Below are positions 34,306 to 43,127 of a DNA stretch of 64,000 bases, one piece after another. The stretch lies in the NCBI RefSeq assembly GCF_003347635.1, contig NZ_QDFY01000011.1, positions 1-64,000 on the forward strand, read 5' to 3'. The notes below the pieces were generated by a model. The model had not been told where the DNA came from and did no database searches. It worked only from the letters and a program-made list of their open reading frames with translations. The position numbers and the translations under genes are program-made. The DNA is from Sphingosinicella terrae (lineage in GTDB: Bacteria; Pseudomonadota; Alphaproteobacteria; Sphingomonadales; Sphingomonadaceae). Every line of letters begins with the position of its first letter. Within the stretch, counting starts at the first letter, position 1.

Positions 34306-34581
34306 ATGATCGACGGAGTCGGAAAGAGCGGTCCCGCCCGCATCGGCCTTGGTCTGGGCAAGCCCGGCGCGAGCGCGCCGGCGCAGGCGGCCGGCCAGGC
34401 CGGCAGCTCGGCGGCGAGGCCCGCCGCGGGCGGCGCGGTCGCCGATATCGTCGCGGCCGGCGCGCCGGTCGACAGCGACAAGGTCGCCGCGATCCGTGCG
34501 GCGATCCAGGCCGGCAATTATCCGGTCGATCCGACGCGGATCGCCGAGCGCATGCTCGAGCTCGATCTGCCGCTCCGGTGA
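34306..34581 (+). CDS. flgM: Anti-sigma-28 factor FlgM
   Basis: A 91-residue protein. A disordered alanine/glycine-rich N-terminal half precedes the C-terminal FliA-binding part P-V-D-S-D-K-V-A-A-I-R-A-A-I-Q-A-G (about 55-71) and Y-P-V-D-P-T-R-I-A-E-R-M-L, the FlgM signature. It holds FliA inactive until it is exported through the finished hook. It has its own FliA-type promoter, giving the usual feedback loop. Confidence 0.92.
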   Translation: MIDGVGKSGPARIGLGLGKPGASAPAQAAGQAGSSAARPAAGGAVADIVAAGAPVDSDKVAAIRAAIQAGNYPVDPTRIAERMLELDLPLR

Positions 34582-34892
34582 CCTCTCCGGATCCTCTCGA
34601 CGCGATGCGCGGCGCCCAGGAGGCGCTGATCGCCGCGCTCGATTCCAACGACATCGCCGCCGTCGAGACGGCGGTGGAATGCTGTCGTGCCTGCGTCGAG
34701 ACGCTGCGCGACGATGGCGCCGTCTCCGCGACCCCCGACGTTCCTGCGCGCGCGACCGAGCTGCTGCGCCTGTCCGACGAGGCGCAGATGCGCGTCAATT
34801 TTCTGACGGACGCGATGCAGCGCCGGCTCGATCGCCTGGCCCAAGCCGGGGGCCGCGGCCGCGTCGCCCTCTACGCCAGAGAGGGAAGATAG
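34578..34892 (+). CDS. FlgN-like export chaperone candidate
   Basis: A 104-residue, largely helical protein starting at a GTG overlapping the flgM stop. It sits where flgN usually follows flgM, has the right size, and ends in a loop G-G-R-G-R-V-A-L-Y similar to the end of FlgN proteins. FlgN escorts FlgK and FlgL to the export gate. Sequence conservation in this family is low, so the assignment rests mainly on position. Confidence 0.55.
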   Translation: MTSPDPLDAMRGAQEALIAALDSNDIAAVETAVECCRACVETLRDDGAVSATPDVPARATELLRLSDEAQMRVNFLTDAMQRRLDRLAQAGGRGRVALYAREGR

Positions 34893-34928
34893 CCTTCCCC
34901 GTCTGCCGACGCCGCCGGTAAGGCGGGT

Positions 34929-34944
34929 TGGCACGCTCCTTGCT
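34929..34944 (+). promoter_or_regulatory. Sigma-54 promoter of the transglycosylase-flhA-flhG-fliA operon
   Basis: TGGCACG (34929-34935), CTCC, TTGCT (34940-34944): a full -24/-12 match, 29 bases before the transglycosylase start. As genes after it are tightly packed up to 41846, it probably drives fliA and the first gene of the Kdo island. Confidence 0.85.
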
Positions 34945-34973
34945 CCGATGCTCCCGAACCAGAAGGGGGCATC

Positions 34974-35771
34974 ATGTCTCAAGCGACGATCACAGGCAGC
35001 CAGGGGACCGGTCTTGCGGGCCGCGTCGGCTCCGCGATCCAGCTCGCCGCCGCCCGCACCGGCGTCGACTTCGACTATCTGTTCAACCAGGCGCGGATCG
35101 AAAGCGGCCTCGATCCGAACGCGCGCGCACGCACCTCGAGCGCGACCGGCCTGTTCCAGTTCATCGACCAGACCTGGCTCGCCACCGTCCACCGCCACGG
35201 CGCAGAGCACGGGCTGGGCTGGGCCGCCGGCGCGATCTCGCGCGGAGCCAATGGCCGCTATCACGTCGCCGATCCGGCAATGCGCCGCGCGGTCCTCGAT
35301 CTTCGTCGCCAGCCCGAGGCCGCCTCGGCGATGGCCGCGGAATTCGCGGCCGACAATCGCACCTATCTCGAGAGCCGCCTCGGCCGCGAGGCGGAGCCGG
35401 TCGATCTCTATCTGGCTCATTTCCTCGGCGCCGGCGGCGCCCGCCGCTTCCTCGAGGCGCATGACGCCAATCCGAATGCCGCCGCCGCTTCGGTGATGCC
35501 TTCGGCAGCCCGCGCCAATCGCTGGGTCTTCTACGATCGCGACGGCAGCCCCCGGACCCTCGCCGAAGTGCGCGAGCGCTTCGCCGAGAAGATCGGCGAC
35601 TCTTCGCCGGGCGCGCCCCGGCCGGCGCCGCGCATCGCCCCGCCGGACGAGGCGACGACGATCCGGCTCGCCTCGCTCGGCGCGCCGCCGCAGGGGGAGG
35701 GCGCCCGCGGCGGCGTCGCCCCCCATCATGCGCGGCTCGCCTATCTGATGCTCGCCGAGCTTGGAGCCTGA
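34974..35771 (+). CDS. Lytic transglycosylase (SltF-like), flagellar
   Basis: A 265-residue protein with an SLT domain at the N-terminus: A-R-I-E-S-G-L-D-P-N-A with catalytic Glu43, then S-S-A-T-G-L-F-Q-F-I-D-Q-T-W, then Y-L-A-H-F-L-G-A-G-G. No classical signal peptide is seen, so it may leave through the flagellar export gate or another route. It probably opens the peptidoglycan for the rod, complementing the FlgJ that lacks its muramidase half. The C-terminal part is proline-rich and variable. Confidence 0.85.
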   Translation: MSQATITGSQGTGLAGRVGSAIQLAAARTGVDFDYLFNQARIESGLDPNARARTSSATGLFQFIDQTWLATVHRHGAEHGLGWAAGAISRGANGRYHVADPAMRRAVLDLRRQPEAASAMAAEFAADNRTYLESRLGREAEPVDLYLAHFLGAGGARRFLEAHDANPNAAAASVMPSAARANRWVFYDRDGSPRTLAEVRERFAEKIGDSSPGAPRPAPRIAPPDEATTIRLASLGAPPQGEGARGGVAPHHARLAYLMLAELGA

Positions 35772-35775
35772 GCCG

Positions 35776-37881
35776 ATGAGCCAGATCGCCCTCAACCGCA
35801 CCGTCTGGATCAGCTCGGCCAAGGGCGCCGTGCTGCCCATCGCCACCTTGCTGCTCGTCATGCTGATGGTGGTGCCGGTGCCGGCGCTGCTGCTCGACAT
35901 CGGCTTCATCACCAACATCATGATCAGCCTGGCGGTGCTGATGGTGGCGCTGAACGTCGCGCGCCCGCTCGATTTCTCGTCCTTCCCGACGGTGCTCCTG
36001 TTCGCCACCTTGCTGAGGCTCGCGCTCAACGTCGCCTCGACCCGCGTCGTGCTGGTCAGCGGCCATGAGGGCTCGGACGCCGCCGGCCACGTCATCGAGG
36101 CGTTCGGAAGCTTCCTGATCGGCGGCGACTATGCCGTCGGCCTGTTCGTGTTCGCGATCCTGATGATCATCAACCTGATCGTCATCACCAAGGGCGCCGG
36201 CCGCGTCTCCGAAGTCTCGGCGCGCTTCACCCTCGATGCGATGCCCGGCAAGCAGATGGCGATCGACGCCGACCTCAATGCCGGCCTGCTCACGCCGGAG
36301 GAAGCCAAGCTGCGCCGCCAGGAAGTCGCCACCGAGGCCGACTTCTACGGCTCGATGGACGGCGCCTCCAAGTTCGTGAAGGGCGACGCCATCGCCGGCG
36401 TGCTGATCCTTGTCGTCAACATCCTTGGCGGCCTCATCCTCGGCACCTTGAGCCACGGCATGGGCATCGGCGAGGCCGCCTCCGCCTATGTCCTGCTCGC
36501 CATCGGCGACGCGCTGGTCGCCCAGGTGCCCGCCCTTCTGCTCTCGATCGCTGCGGCGGCGATCGTCACCCGGGTCAATTCGCCCACCGACCTGTCCGGG
36601 CAGATCACCAGCCAGATCGGCTCGGCCCGCGCCTGGACCCCGGTCGCCGGGATCCTGCTCGTGCTCGGCCTGCTGCCCGGCATGCCGCACATGATCATCC
36701 TGCCCGCGGCGGCCCTGGCCGGCTTCGCGGCCTGGAAGATGCGCAAGTCGGAAAAGTCGAGTGCCGCCGAGGCGGCCGAGCCCGAGCCGGAGCCGTCGCC
36801 GAGCGCCATCGGCTGGGACGAGGTCAGCGACGACGCCGCTCTCGGGCTCGAGCTGGGCTACGGCCTGATCGGCCTCGTCGACGAGCGCAAGGGCGCGCCG
36901 CTCATGGCCCGGATCACCGGCATCCGCCGCCAGCTCTCGCGCGAGCTCGGCTTCGTCATTCCCCTGGTCCGGGTGCGCGACGACATGTCGCTGGCGCCGA
37001 ACAGCTACCGGATCAGCGTCGGCGGCGTCGTCGTCGGCGAGGACGAGGTCTGGCCCGAGGACCTGCTCGCGCTCGATTCCGGCGATCTCGTCGACCGGAT
37101 CGACGGACGCCAGGTCAAGGACCCGACCTTCGGTCTCGACGCGGTCTGGATCGCGCCGGCGAAGCGGGCCGAAGCGGTCGTCGCCGGCTATACCGTCGTC
37201 GATCCGGCGACCGTGGTCGCCACCCATCTCAACCAGATCGTCCAGACCGCCGCGGCCGAGCTGTTCGGCATGGACGAGACCCAGAAGCTGCTCGACGCGC
37301 TCAAGGAGAATGCGCCGCAGCTGGTCGCCAACCTGACGCCGCAGCCGCTGGCGCTGGCCTCGATCGCAGCCCTGTGCCGGGCGCTGCTCGCCGAAGGCGT
37401 GCCGCTCAAGGACTTCCGCCGCATCGCCGAGGCGATGGCCGACGCCGCGCGCGACGAGAACGACCCGGTGCAGCTCATCGAGGCGGTGCGCCAGCGGATC
37501 GGCGCCCTCATCGTCCAGACCCTGGTGCCGGTGAAGATGCCGCTTTCGGTTGTGACGCTCGATGCCGGGCTCGAAAGCCTGCTCAACCAGGCGGTGCGCA
37601 CCGGCCGCGAGGCGGTGCACCCGATCGAGCCCGGGCTTGCCCAGCGCATCGTCCAGGCGGTCGGCGAGATTGCCGGGCCGCTGCTCAACCAGGGCCGCCG
37701 CTTCGCGGTGGTGACCTCGCCGGTCGCCCGGCGGGCGCTGGCGCGGCTGCTGGCGCCGCACATGCCCGACGTGCCGGTCCTGTCCTTCCTCGAGATTCCC
37801 GACGGCAAGGCCGTCGAGGTCGTCGCCGTCGTCGGCGGCGAGACCCATCAGCCCATGCTTGCCTCGGAGGTTGCCGCGTGA
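35776..37881 (+). CDS. flhA: Flagellar export gate protein FlhA
   Basis: A 701-residue protein; ATG at 35776 with GGAG nine bases upstream. The N-terminal half has about eight membrane helices and the family motif F-P-T-V-L-L-F-A-T-L-L-R-L-A-L-N-V-A-S-T-R (split; about 75-95), then the cytoplasmic loop with G-R-V-S-E-V-S-A-R-F-T-L-D-A-M-P-G-K-Q-M. The C-terminal cytoplasmic domain begins around residue 345. It is the main gate of the flagellar type III export system. Confidence 0.97.
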   Translation: MSQIALNRTVWISSAKGAVLPIATLLLVMLMVVPVPALLLDIGFITNIMISLAVLMVALNVARPLDFSSFPTVLLFATLLRLALNVASTRVVLVSGHEGSDAAGHVIEAFGSFLIGGDYAVGLFVFAILMIINLIVITKGAGRVSEVSARFTLDAMPGKQMAIDADLNAGLLTPEEAKLRRQEVATEADFYGSMDGASKFVKGDAIAGVLILVVNILGGLILGTLSHGMGIGEAASAYVLLAIGDALVAQVPALLLSIAAAAIVTRVNSPTDLSGQITSQIGSARAWTPVAGILLVLGLLPGMPHMIILPAAALAGFAAWKMRKSEKSSAAEAAEPEPEPSPSAIGWDEVSDDAALGLELGYGLIGLVDERKGAPLMARITGIRRQLSRELGFVIPLVRVRDDMSLAPNSYRISVGGVVVGEDEVWPEDLLALDSGDLVDRIDGRQVKDPTFGLDAVWIAPAKRAEAVVAGYTVVDPATVVATHLNQIVQTAAAELFGMDETQKLLDALKENAPQLVANLTPQPLALASIAALCRALLAEGVPLKDFRRIAEAMADAARDENDPVQLIEAVRQRIGALIVQTLVPVKMPLSVVTLDAGLESLLNQAVRTGREAVHPIEPGLAQRIVQAVGEIAGPLLNQGRRFAVVTSPVARRALARLLAPHMPDVPVLSFLEIPDGKAVEVVAVVGGETHQPMLASEVAA

Positions 37882-38699
37882 ATTCCAGACCAGTTCGAAA
37901 TGCCCGGGTGATCGCGGTGGCCAGCGGCAAGGGCGGCGTCGGCAAGAGCAATGTCAGCGTCAATCTCGCCGTCGCCCTTGCGGGCGTGGGCCGGCAGGCG
38001 ATGCTGGTCGACTGCGACATGGGGCTCGCCAACGCCAATATCCTGCTCGGCATCAACGGCAACTGGACGCTGGGCGACGTGCTCGGCCGCCACTGCGCGC
38101 TGGAGGACATCCTTCAGCGCGGCCCCGGCGGCATCCTGCTCGCCCCCGGGCATAGCGGCACCGGCATCGGATCGACCCTCGGCGAGCGCGACCGGCAATG
38201 GCTGGCCGGAGCCTTCCGACCCTATGCCGACAGCCTCGACTATGTCGTCGTCGACACCGGCAGCGGCATCTCGCTCGAGACGCTCGGCATCGTCGCCGCG
38301 TCCGACCGGATCCTGCTCGTCCTGTCGGGCGAGCCGACCGCCTTCATGGACGCCTATGCGCTGGTGAAGGCCCTGACCGTGAAGCATGGCTGCGCCGAGG
38401 TCAGCGTCGTCGCCAACATGGTGACGGACGACGAATCCGGCCGCGCCTTGTACGAGCGCTTCGCCGCTGTCATCGGCAAGTTCCTCGCCGTCGAGCTCGA
38501 TTATCTCGGCGCGATCCCGGAGGACCGGCACCTGCGCGACGCGGTGCTGCGCAAGCGCTGCTGCGTCGAGGCCTATCCCAGCGCCCGCGCCAGCCGTGCC
38601 TTCCGCCGCCTTGCCGAGCGCATCGTGCAGACCGAGCTTGCCCCGATCGCGGGCGGCCACCGCTTCTTCGGCATGGAGGCGCTGCATGGCGCTCATTGA
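37878..38699 (+). CDS. flhG: FlhG (YlxH/MinD-like) ATPase
   Basis: A 273-residue MinD-type ATPase starting at a GTG overlapping the flhA stop. The deviant Walker A S-G-K-G-G-V-G-K-S is at residues 16-24, followed by L-V-D-C-D-M-G-L-A-N-A-N and V-V-V-D-T-G-S-G-I. FlhG limits flagellar number and location, normally together with the GTPase FlhF. No flhF lies between flhA and flhG, where it usually sits. Its end overlaps the fliA start. Confidence 0.9.
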   Translation: MNSRPVRNARVIAVASGKGGVGKSNVSVNLAVALAGVGRQAMLVDCDMGLANANILLGINGNWTLGDVLGRHCALEDILQRGPGGILLAPGHSGTGIGSTLGERDRQWLAGAFRPYADSLDYVVVDTGSGISLETLGIVAASDRILLVLSGEPTAFMDAYALVKALTVKHGCAEVSVVANMVTDDESGRALYERFAAVIGKFLAVELDYLGAIPEDRHLRDAVLRKRCCVEAYPSARASRAFRRLAERIVQTELAPIAGGHRFFGMEALHGAH

Positions 38700-39414
38700 C
38701 CCCGGCGCAGGCCTCACCACCTATTCGCGCCAGCCCAGGCCCGGGCCGGAGGCGCTGATCAGTGCGCATCTTCCGCTGGTCCGCAAGATCGCCTGGCACG
38801 TGCACGGCCGGGTCGCCTCGGCAATCGAGATCGAGGACCTCGTCCAGACCGGCATGGTCGCGCTGATCGAGGCCGCCAACGGCTTCGAGGATCGCGGCCA
38901 CGCTTTCTCGACCTATGCGACCTTGCGGATCCGCGGCGCGATGATCGATCATCTGAGGCGCCATGCGGCGATCTGCCGGTCTGCCATGGCCCGGCGGCGC
39001 GAGCTCGCCGGCGTGCGCCACCGTCTCGAGGGCCAGCTCGGCCGCGAGCCGAGCGAGGCCGAGATGGCCGAGCAGATGGGCCTCGACGCGGCCGAGTATC
39101 GCAAGCTCGTCGACGACAGCCAGGCGATCCACCACGAATCGATCGACGAGGTCTATTCCGAACATTCGATGTGGTTCGCCGACGTCGAGGAGCGGGCCGA
39201 CGAGGCGCTCGAGCGCGAGGGGCTCAAGGCGGCGATCGTGCAGGCGATCGGCGGGCTTCCCGAACGCGAGGCGATGGTGCTGCAGCTCTACTTCGTCGAG
39301 GAGATGAACCTCGACGAGATCGGCCAGACGCTCGGCGTCGGTGCGGCCCGCGTCTGCCAGATCAAGAAGGCGGCCCTGGAAAAGGTCCGCAAGTCCCTGG
39401 AGGAATGGACATGA
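38686..39414 (+). CDS. fliA: Flagellar sigma factor FliA (sigma-28)
   Basis: A 242-residue sigma factor; ATG at 38686 with GGAGG seven bases before, inside the flhG end. Region 2 has H-L-P-L-V-R-K-I-A-W-H-V and D-L-V-Q-T-G-M-V-A-L-I-E-A, then F-S-T-Y-A-T-L-R-I-R-G-A-M-I-D-H-L-R. Region 4 has L-P-E-R-E-A-M-V-L-Q-L-Y-F and N-L-D-E-I-G-Q-T-L-G-V-G. It directs late flagellar promoters such as those marked here. Its stop overlaps the HAD gene start. Confidence 0.95.
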   Translation: MALIDPGAGLTTYSRQPRPGPEALISAHLPLVRKIAWHVHGRVASAIEIEDLVQTGMVALIEAANGFEDRGHAFSTYATLRIRGAMIDHLRRHAAICRSAMARRRELAGVRHRLEGQLGREPSEAEMAEQMGLDAAEYRKLVDDSQAIHHESIDEVYSEHSMWFADVEERADEALEREGLKAAIVQAIGGLPEREAMVLQLYFVEEMNLDEIGQTLGVGAARVCQIKKAALEKVRKSLEEWT

Positions 39415-41846
39415 CCAAATTGCGTCAGACGAAGCCGTCCAAGACGCGCGCCGAGGCGCTCAGGCTGTCGGTCGCCGCGGCGGACCTTCCGTCGCTGCTC
39501 GACCATGCTCCGCCGGGCATACGCTATCTCTCCCTGGATTGCTTCGACACCCTGCTGTGGCGCAACACGGTGGCCCCGCGCGACGTGTTCGCGGATCTGG
39601 GCATAAGGGGCGGCGGCATCTGGCCGCGCGCCAAGGCCGAGGCGCGGGCGCGCCAGCGCGCCTTCTTCGCGAAGGGCAAAGGCGAGATCGGCATCGACGC
39701 CATCTATCGAAGCCTGATGCCGGAGGCGGGCGAAGACGAGATCGCCGCGGCGGTCGCCGCCGAGATCGCGGCCGAGGCGCGTCATTGCTACGGCTTCACG
39801 CCGACCGTGGCCTTGATCGAGGCGGCGAAGGCGCGCGGCCTCGAGGTGATCATCGTCTCCGACACCTATCTCTCGGAAGGGCAGCTGCGCGACCTGATCG
39901 CCGCGGCGGCCGGCGAGGCGGTGGCGGCGCTGATCGACCGCATCTTCGTTTCCTGCGAGCACGGCATCGGCAAGAGCGAAGGCCTGTTCAGGCCCGTGCT
40001 CAAGGCGCTGAAGGCGGCGCCGGAGCTGGTCTTCCACATCGGCGACAATCCGGTCGCGGACCAGGCGGCGCCGACGCAGCTCGGCATCGCCACCGCCCAT
40101 CTGCGGCAGTTCGACGAGGACTGCGCCCGCCGGCTGCGCTTCGAGGCCTCGGCCGCGGCGATGATCGACCCGAGCATCCGTAACCGCGCACCCGCTTACG
40201 CGCCCCACCGCGCCGTGCTGTCGCTGCACGGCGAAGCGGATCCGGTCCGTGCGCTGGGTCATGACGTGCTCGGCCCGGTCATGCACGCCTTCGCCGCCTG
40301 GGTGGAAGCGGAGCGGCGAGAGATGGCGGCGAAGCTCGGCCGGCCGGTCAAGCTGCTCTTCCTGATGCGCGACGGCCATCTGCCGCTGGAGGTCCATCGG
40401 GCGCTGTTCGGCGACGACAATGCCGAGCCGATCGAGCTCAGCCGGTTCACCGCCCGGCGGGCGAGCTTCACCGACGCCGACGCCGTCCGCCGCTATCTCG
40501 CCGACGAAGGCCGCCACGGCCGCACCGACGTCCTCACCAAGCAGCTCGGCCTCAATGCGACCGAGGGGATGCGGCTGTGCCGCGGCCAGGTCGGCTTCGA
40601 GGCGCAGGAGCGGTTCAATCGGGCGGTGCTCGAGCCGAAGATGCTGGGCATGATCGTCCAGCGCTCGGCGGCGTTCGCCGACAAGGTGATGAGCCATCTG
40701 CGCCGGGCGGGGGTCGAGGAGGGCGACGCCGTCATGTTCGTCGACCTCGGCTATGCCGGCACCGTCCAAAATCTGATCGAGCCGGTGCTGCGCGAGCGCT
40801 TCGGCCTCACCGTCGCGGGCCGCTACCTGCTGCTGCGCGACCCCGAGCAATGGGGCTTCGACAAGAAAGGCCTGATCGACGACCGCCATTACGATCTCGC
40901 GGCGGTCCATGCCTTGTGCATGCCGATCGCCGTCGTCGAGCAATTGTGCACCGCGGCCATGGCTTCGGTCGTCGATTATTCGCCGGACGGATCGGCCCTG
41001 CGCAAGGAAGCCGGCCAGAAGGGCCTCCAGAATGCGGTGCGCGACCGGGTCCAGCGGGCCTGCATCGAATTCGCCGGTCATGCCGGCGATGCCGTCGTCC
41101 GGCCGGCCGCATCGGACGATCCGGACTGCCGGCGGACGATGGCGGCGGCGGTCCTCGCCCGCTTCCTGTTCATGCCGACGGCCGGCGAGGTCGAGGTGCT
41201 GAAGGCCTTCGACCATGACGTCAATCTCGGTTCCGACGACCTGGTCAAGCTGGTCGATCCCGATCTGGCCGCCACCGGCCTTCGCCGCCGCGGCCTGTTC
41301 TACGTCAACCAGTCGAACCGGATGTATCTGCCCGGAGAGCTCCAGGCGCACGGCCTGCCGCATCTGATCGCCATGTTCGCGGCGTCGCGCTACCAGCTCG
41401 ATCTCCGCCCGACCGATTTCCATGCCGACGAGATCCGGCTGGAAGCATTCATCGCCGATGCCACGAGCCAGACGATGCTGCCGATCGAGGCGCATTCGAC
41501 CCATGACGGCTATTTCCAGGCGACGGTGCCGGTCGGCGCCGGCCGTTTCGCCGTGGGTGTCCTGATCGGCGCCGTCGCGGAATGGCTGCAGCTGGAGGAG
41601 GCCGCCTTTCACGGCGTCAACGCGCTGCACGACCCGATCGAGGCGGCGCTGACACCCCCGATCGAGGCGCAGATCGTCTGCGAGGGAATGGAGGAGCTGT
41701 CGCCCGGTTTCTACCGCTGCCGCGAGGATGCGCTCCTGCTCGTCCCGCCGCCCGCCGGGCTGATCCGCGAGCCGATGCTGCTCAGCCTGGTCTTCCGGCC
41801 GGTGGTCCGACGGGAGGCACGGCCGGCGCTCCGGCAGGCGGCCTGA
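39411..41846 (+). CDS. Large HAD-superfamily protein coupled to fliA
   Basis: An 811-residue protein whose ATG overlaps the fliA stop and has AGGAA upstream. Residues about 38-270 form a HAD domain: S-L-D-C-F-D-T-L-L-W-R (Asp43, Asp46), I-V-S-D-T-Y-L-S, and H-I-G-D-N-P-V-A-D as motif IV. It resembles the large predicted HAD hydrolases found in polysaccharide loci. Residues 290-600 contain L-F-L-M-R-D-G-H-L-P and V-D-L-G-Y-A-G-T-V-Q; the rest is not recognised. Because it heads the Kdo-type genes and no KdsC is seen, it might act on a sugar phosphate or be part of a glycan transfer machine. Substrate is unknown. Confidence 0.7.
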   Translation: MTKLRQTKPSKTRAEALRLSVAAADLPSLLDHAPPGIRYLSLDCFDTLLWRNTVAPRDVFADLGIRGGGIWPRAKAEARARQRAFFAKGKGEIGIDAIYRSLMPEAGEDEIAAAVAAEIAAEARHCYGFTPTVALIEAAKARGLEVIIVSDTYLSEGQLRDLIAAAAGEAVAALIDRIFVSCEHGIGKSEGLFRPVLKALKAAPELVFHIGDNPVADQAAPTQLGIATAHLRQFDEDCARRLRFEASAAAMIDPSIRNRAPAYAPHRAVLSLHGEADPVRALGHDVLGPVMHAFAAWVEAERREMAAKLGRPVKLLFLMRDGHLPLEVHRALFGDDNAEPIELSRFTARRASFTDADAVRRYLADEGRHGRTDVLTKQLGLNATEGMRLCRGQVGFEAQERFNRAVLEPKMLGMIVQRSAAFADKVMSHLRRAGVEEGDAVMFVDLGYAGTVQNLIEPVLRERFGLTVAGRYLLLRDPEQWGFDKKGLIDDRHYDLAAVHALCMPIAVVEQLCTAAMASVVDYSPDGSALRKEAGQKGLQNAVRDRVQRACIEFAGHAGDAVVRPAASDDPDCRRTMAAAVLARFLFMPTAGEVEVLKAFDHDVNLGSDDLVKLVDPDLAATGLRRRGLFYVNQSNRMYLPGELQAHGLPHLIAMFAASRYQLDLRPTDFHADEIRLEAFIADATSQTMLPIEAHSTHDGYFQATVPVGAGRFAVGVLIGAVAEWLQLEEAAFHGVNALHDPIEAALTPPIEAQIVCEGMEELSPGFYRCREDALLLVPPPAGLIREPMLLSLVFRPVVRREARPALRQAA

Positions 41847-41880
41847 TCAGGAGGCGCACGGGGTGGTCGCGAAGAGCTTT

Positions 41881-41910
41881 GTTAACCATTCCCGCCGAAT
41901 AGGGTTAACC
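41881..41910. promoter_or_regulatory. Two GTTAACC motifs before the Kdo genes
   Basis: GTTAACC occurs at 41881-41887 and again within 41904-41910, spaced 23 bases apart in the 111-bp gap between the HAD gene and the glycosyltransferase gene. TTAACC resembles a half-site of the alphaproteobacterial regulator CtrA. It may mark a second promoter for the downstream genes; spacing does not match the classic TTAA-N7-TTAA. Confidence 0.3.
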
Positions 41911-41957
41911 ACGCCGCAACTTTCGACGTCGGGCCACCCAGGTCGCCCGCGAGGAGA

Positions 41958-43127
41958 ATGATGAGAATCTTGTTCTATCTGCCCGTGGTCACTCCCTGGT
42001 GGTTCGACCATATCGTGGCGCGCCTGATCGAGCGGGTGGCGCGCGAGGCGGAGGTGCACGTCATGGTGCCGCCGCTCTGGCAGGGCACCGGCATCGGGCC
42101 GGACCAGCTGCTCGGCGTGGACGGCAGCGACCGCATCGCCTGGCATATCCTCGACGGCGAAGGCCATGAGCGGCTGCGCACCTGCGCCGCCGGCTTCGAC
42201 GCCTTGTTCGATCTGGTCGCCGAGATCGACGCCGACATCACCTTCTGCCGCAGCGCCGACGTCGAGAGCCCGCGCCGATTTCCGGGCACCGTGCGCTACC
42301 TGATGGAAGGCGCCTTCCCGCCCTTCCCATCGCGCGACGAATGGATCGTCCTGCGCGAGCAGCCCTTCGACCATGGCGCGATGCCGCCGATCGGCGCCGA
42401 AGCCGAAACGGCGCTGGTTCGTGCGATCGAGCCGGCATGGCACCGCACCCGCCAGCTGTTCGGACAGGAAGACCGGGCAAGCCGGTTGCATCGCCTCGGC
42501 CTGCCCGCCGATCGTCTCGTCCTCGCCCTGCCGCTCGAATATGAGCATGAGGAGAATTTCTTCGGCATTCACCGCAGCCACGCCGACAATGCGGCCCTGG
42601 TCGCCGAGCTCGCGGACTCGCTCGACGCGAATGCCGTGCTGGCCGTGACCGACCACCCTCTCAACCGCCTCTATTGCGACCGTTCCGCCCTTCACGAGAC
42701 GATCGCCCGCCGCGGCGGGGCCGTGCGCCTGATCGAGGGGGAGGGGGAGCCCAAGCAGGCGACGCTCGACCTGGTTGCCGCGTGCGACGGCCTCGTCGTC
42801 GGCAATTCGAAGGCGATCACCATCGGCGGCTTCCTCGGCAAGCCGATCCTTCGCCTGTCCGATCACGCCTCCGGCGCCTGGCTCAACGCCGGCACCGACC
42901 TGGCCGCCTTCACCGTCGGGCTGCGGTCCGGATCGGCACCGACGCCATCCGCGAGCGGGGCGCAAGCCTGGTTCGCCTTCCACGCCGCCAACAGCGTGAT
43001 CGATCCGGCGGACGCGGACCTGGACGCCGGGTCGCTCTTCGAGCGGGTCGAAAAGCCGGTCGATCCCCGCCGGTGGCACGCTTCTCTCCTAAGATATGCT
43101 CAGACCTATCCGGAGCTTTTCCAGTGA
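41958..43127 (+). CDS. KpsC/KpsS-like glycosyltransferase, putative Kdo transferase
   Basis: A 389-residue protein (ATG 41958 or 41961; GAGGAG directly precedes). No membrane helix is evident. The C-terminal half has the capsule-synthesis-type pattern: V-T-D-H-P-L-N-R-L, then a variable strip, then L-D-L-V-A-A-C-D-G-L-V-V-G-N-S-K and G-F-L-G-K-P-I-L-R-L. This resembles the KpsC/KpsS proteins that add beta-Kdo to capsule lipid anchors, with a GT-B-like arrangement. Similarity is from motif shape only and needs a profile search. The following genes make Kdo, which supports the substrate guess. Confidence 0.55.
   Translation: MMRILFYLPVVTPWWFDHIVARLIERVAREAEVHVMVPPLWQGTGIGPDQLLGVDGSDRIAWHILDGEGHERLRTCAAGFDALFDLVAEIDADITFCRSADVESPRRFPGTVRYLMEGAFPPFPSRDEWIVLREQPFDHGAMPPIGAEAETALVRAIEPAWHRTRQLFGQEDRASRLHRLGLPADRLVLALPLEYEHEENFFGIHRSHADNAALVAELADSLDANAVLAVTDHPLNRLYCDRSALHETIARRGGAVRLIEGEGEPKQATLDLVAACDGLVVGNSKAITIGGFLGKPILRLSDHASGAWLNAGTDLAAFTVGLRSGSAPTPSASGAQAWFAFHAANSVIDPADADLDAGSLFERVEKPVDPRRWHASLLRYAQTYPELFQ

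Noticed and set aside
35161-37848. 895-codon open frame opposite flhA
   Set aside because: Antisense shadow of flhA; histidine/aspartate/arginine-rich composition and no recognisable domain.
39288-41630. 780-codon open frame opposite the HAD gene
   Set aside because: Antisense to a gene with clear HAD motifs and a ribosome site; no motif of its own.
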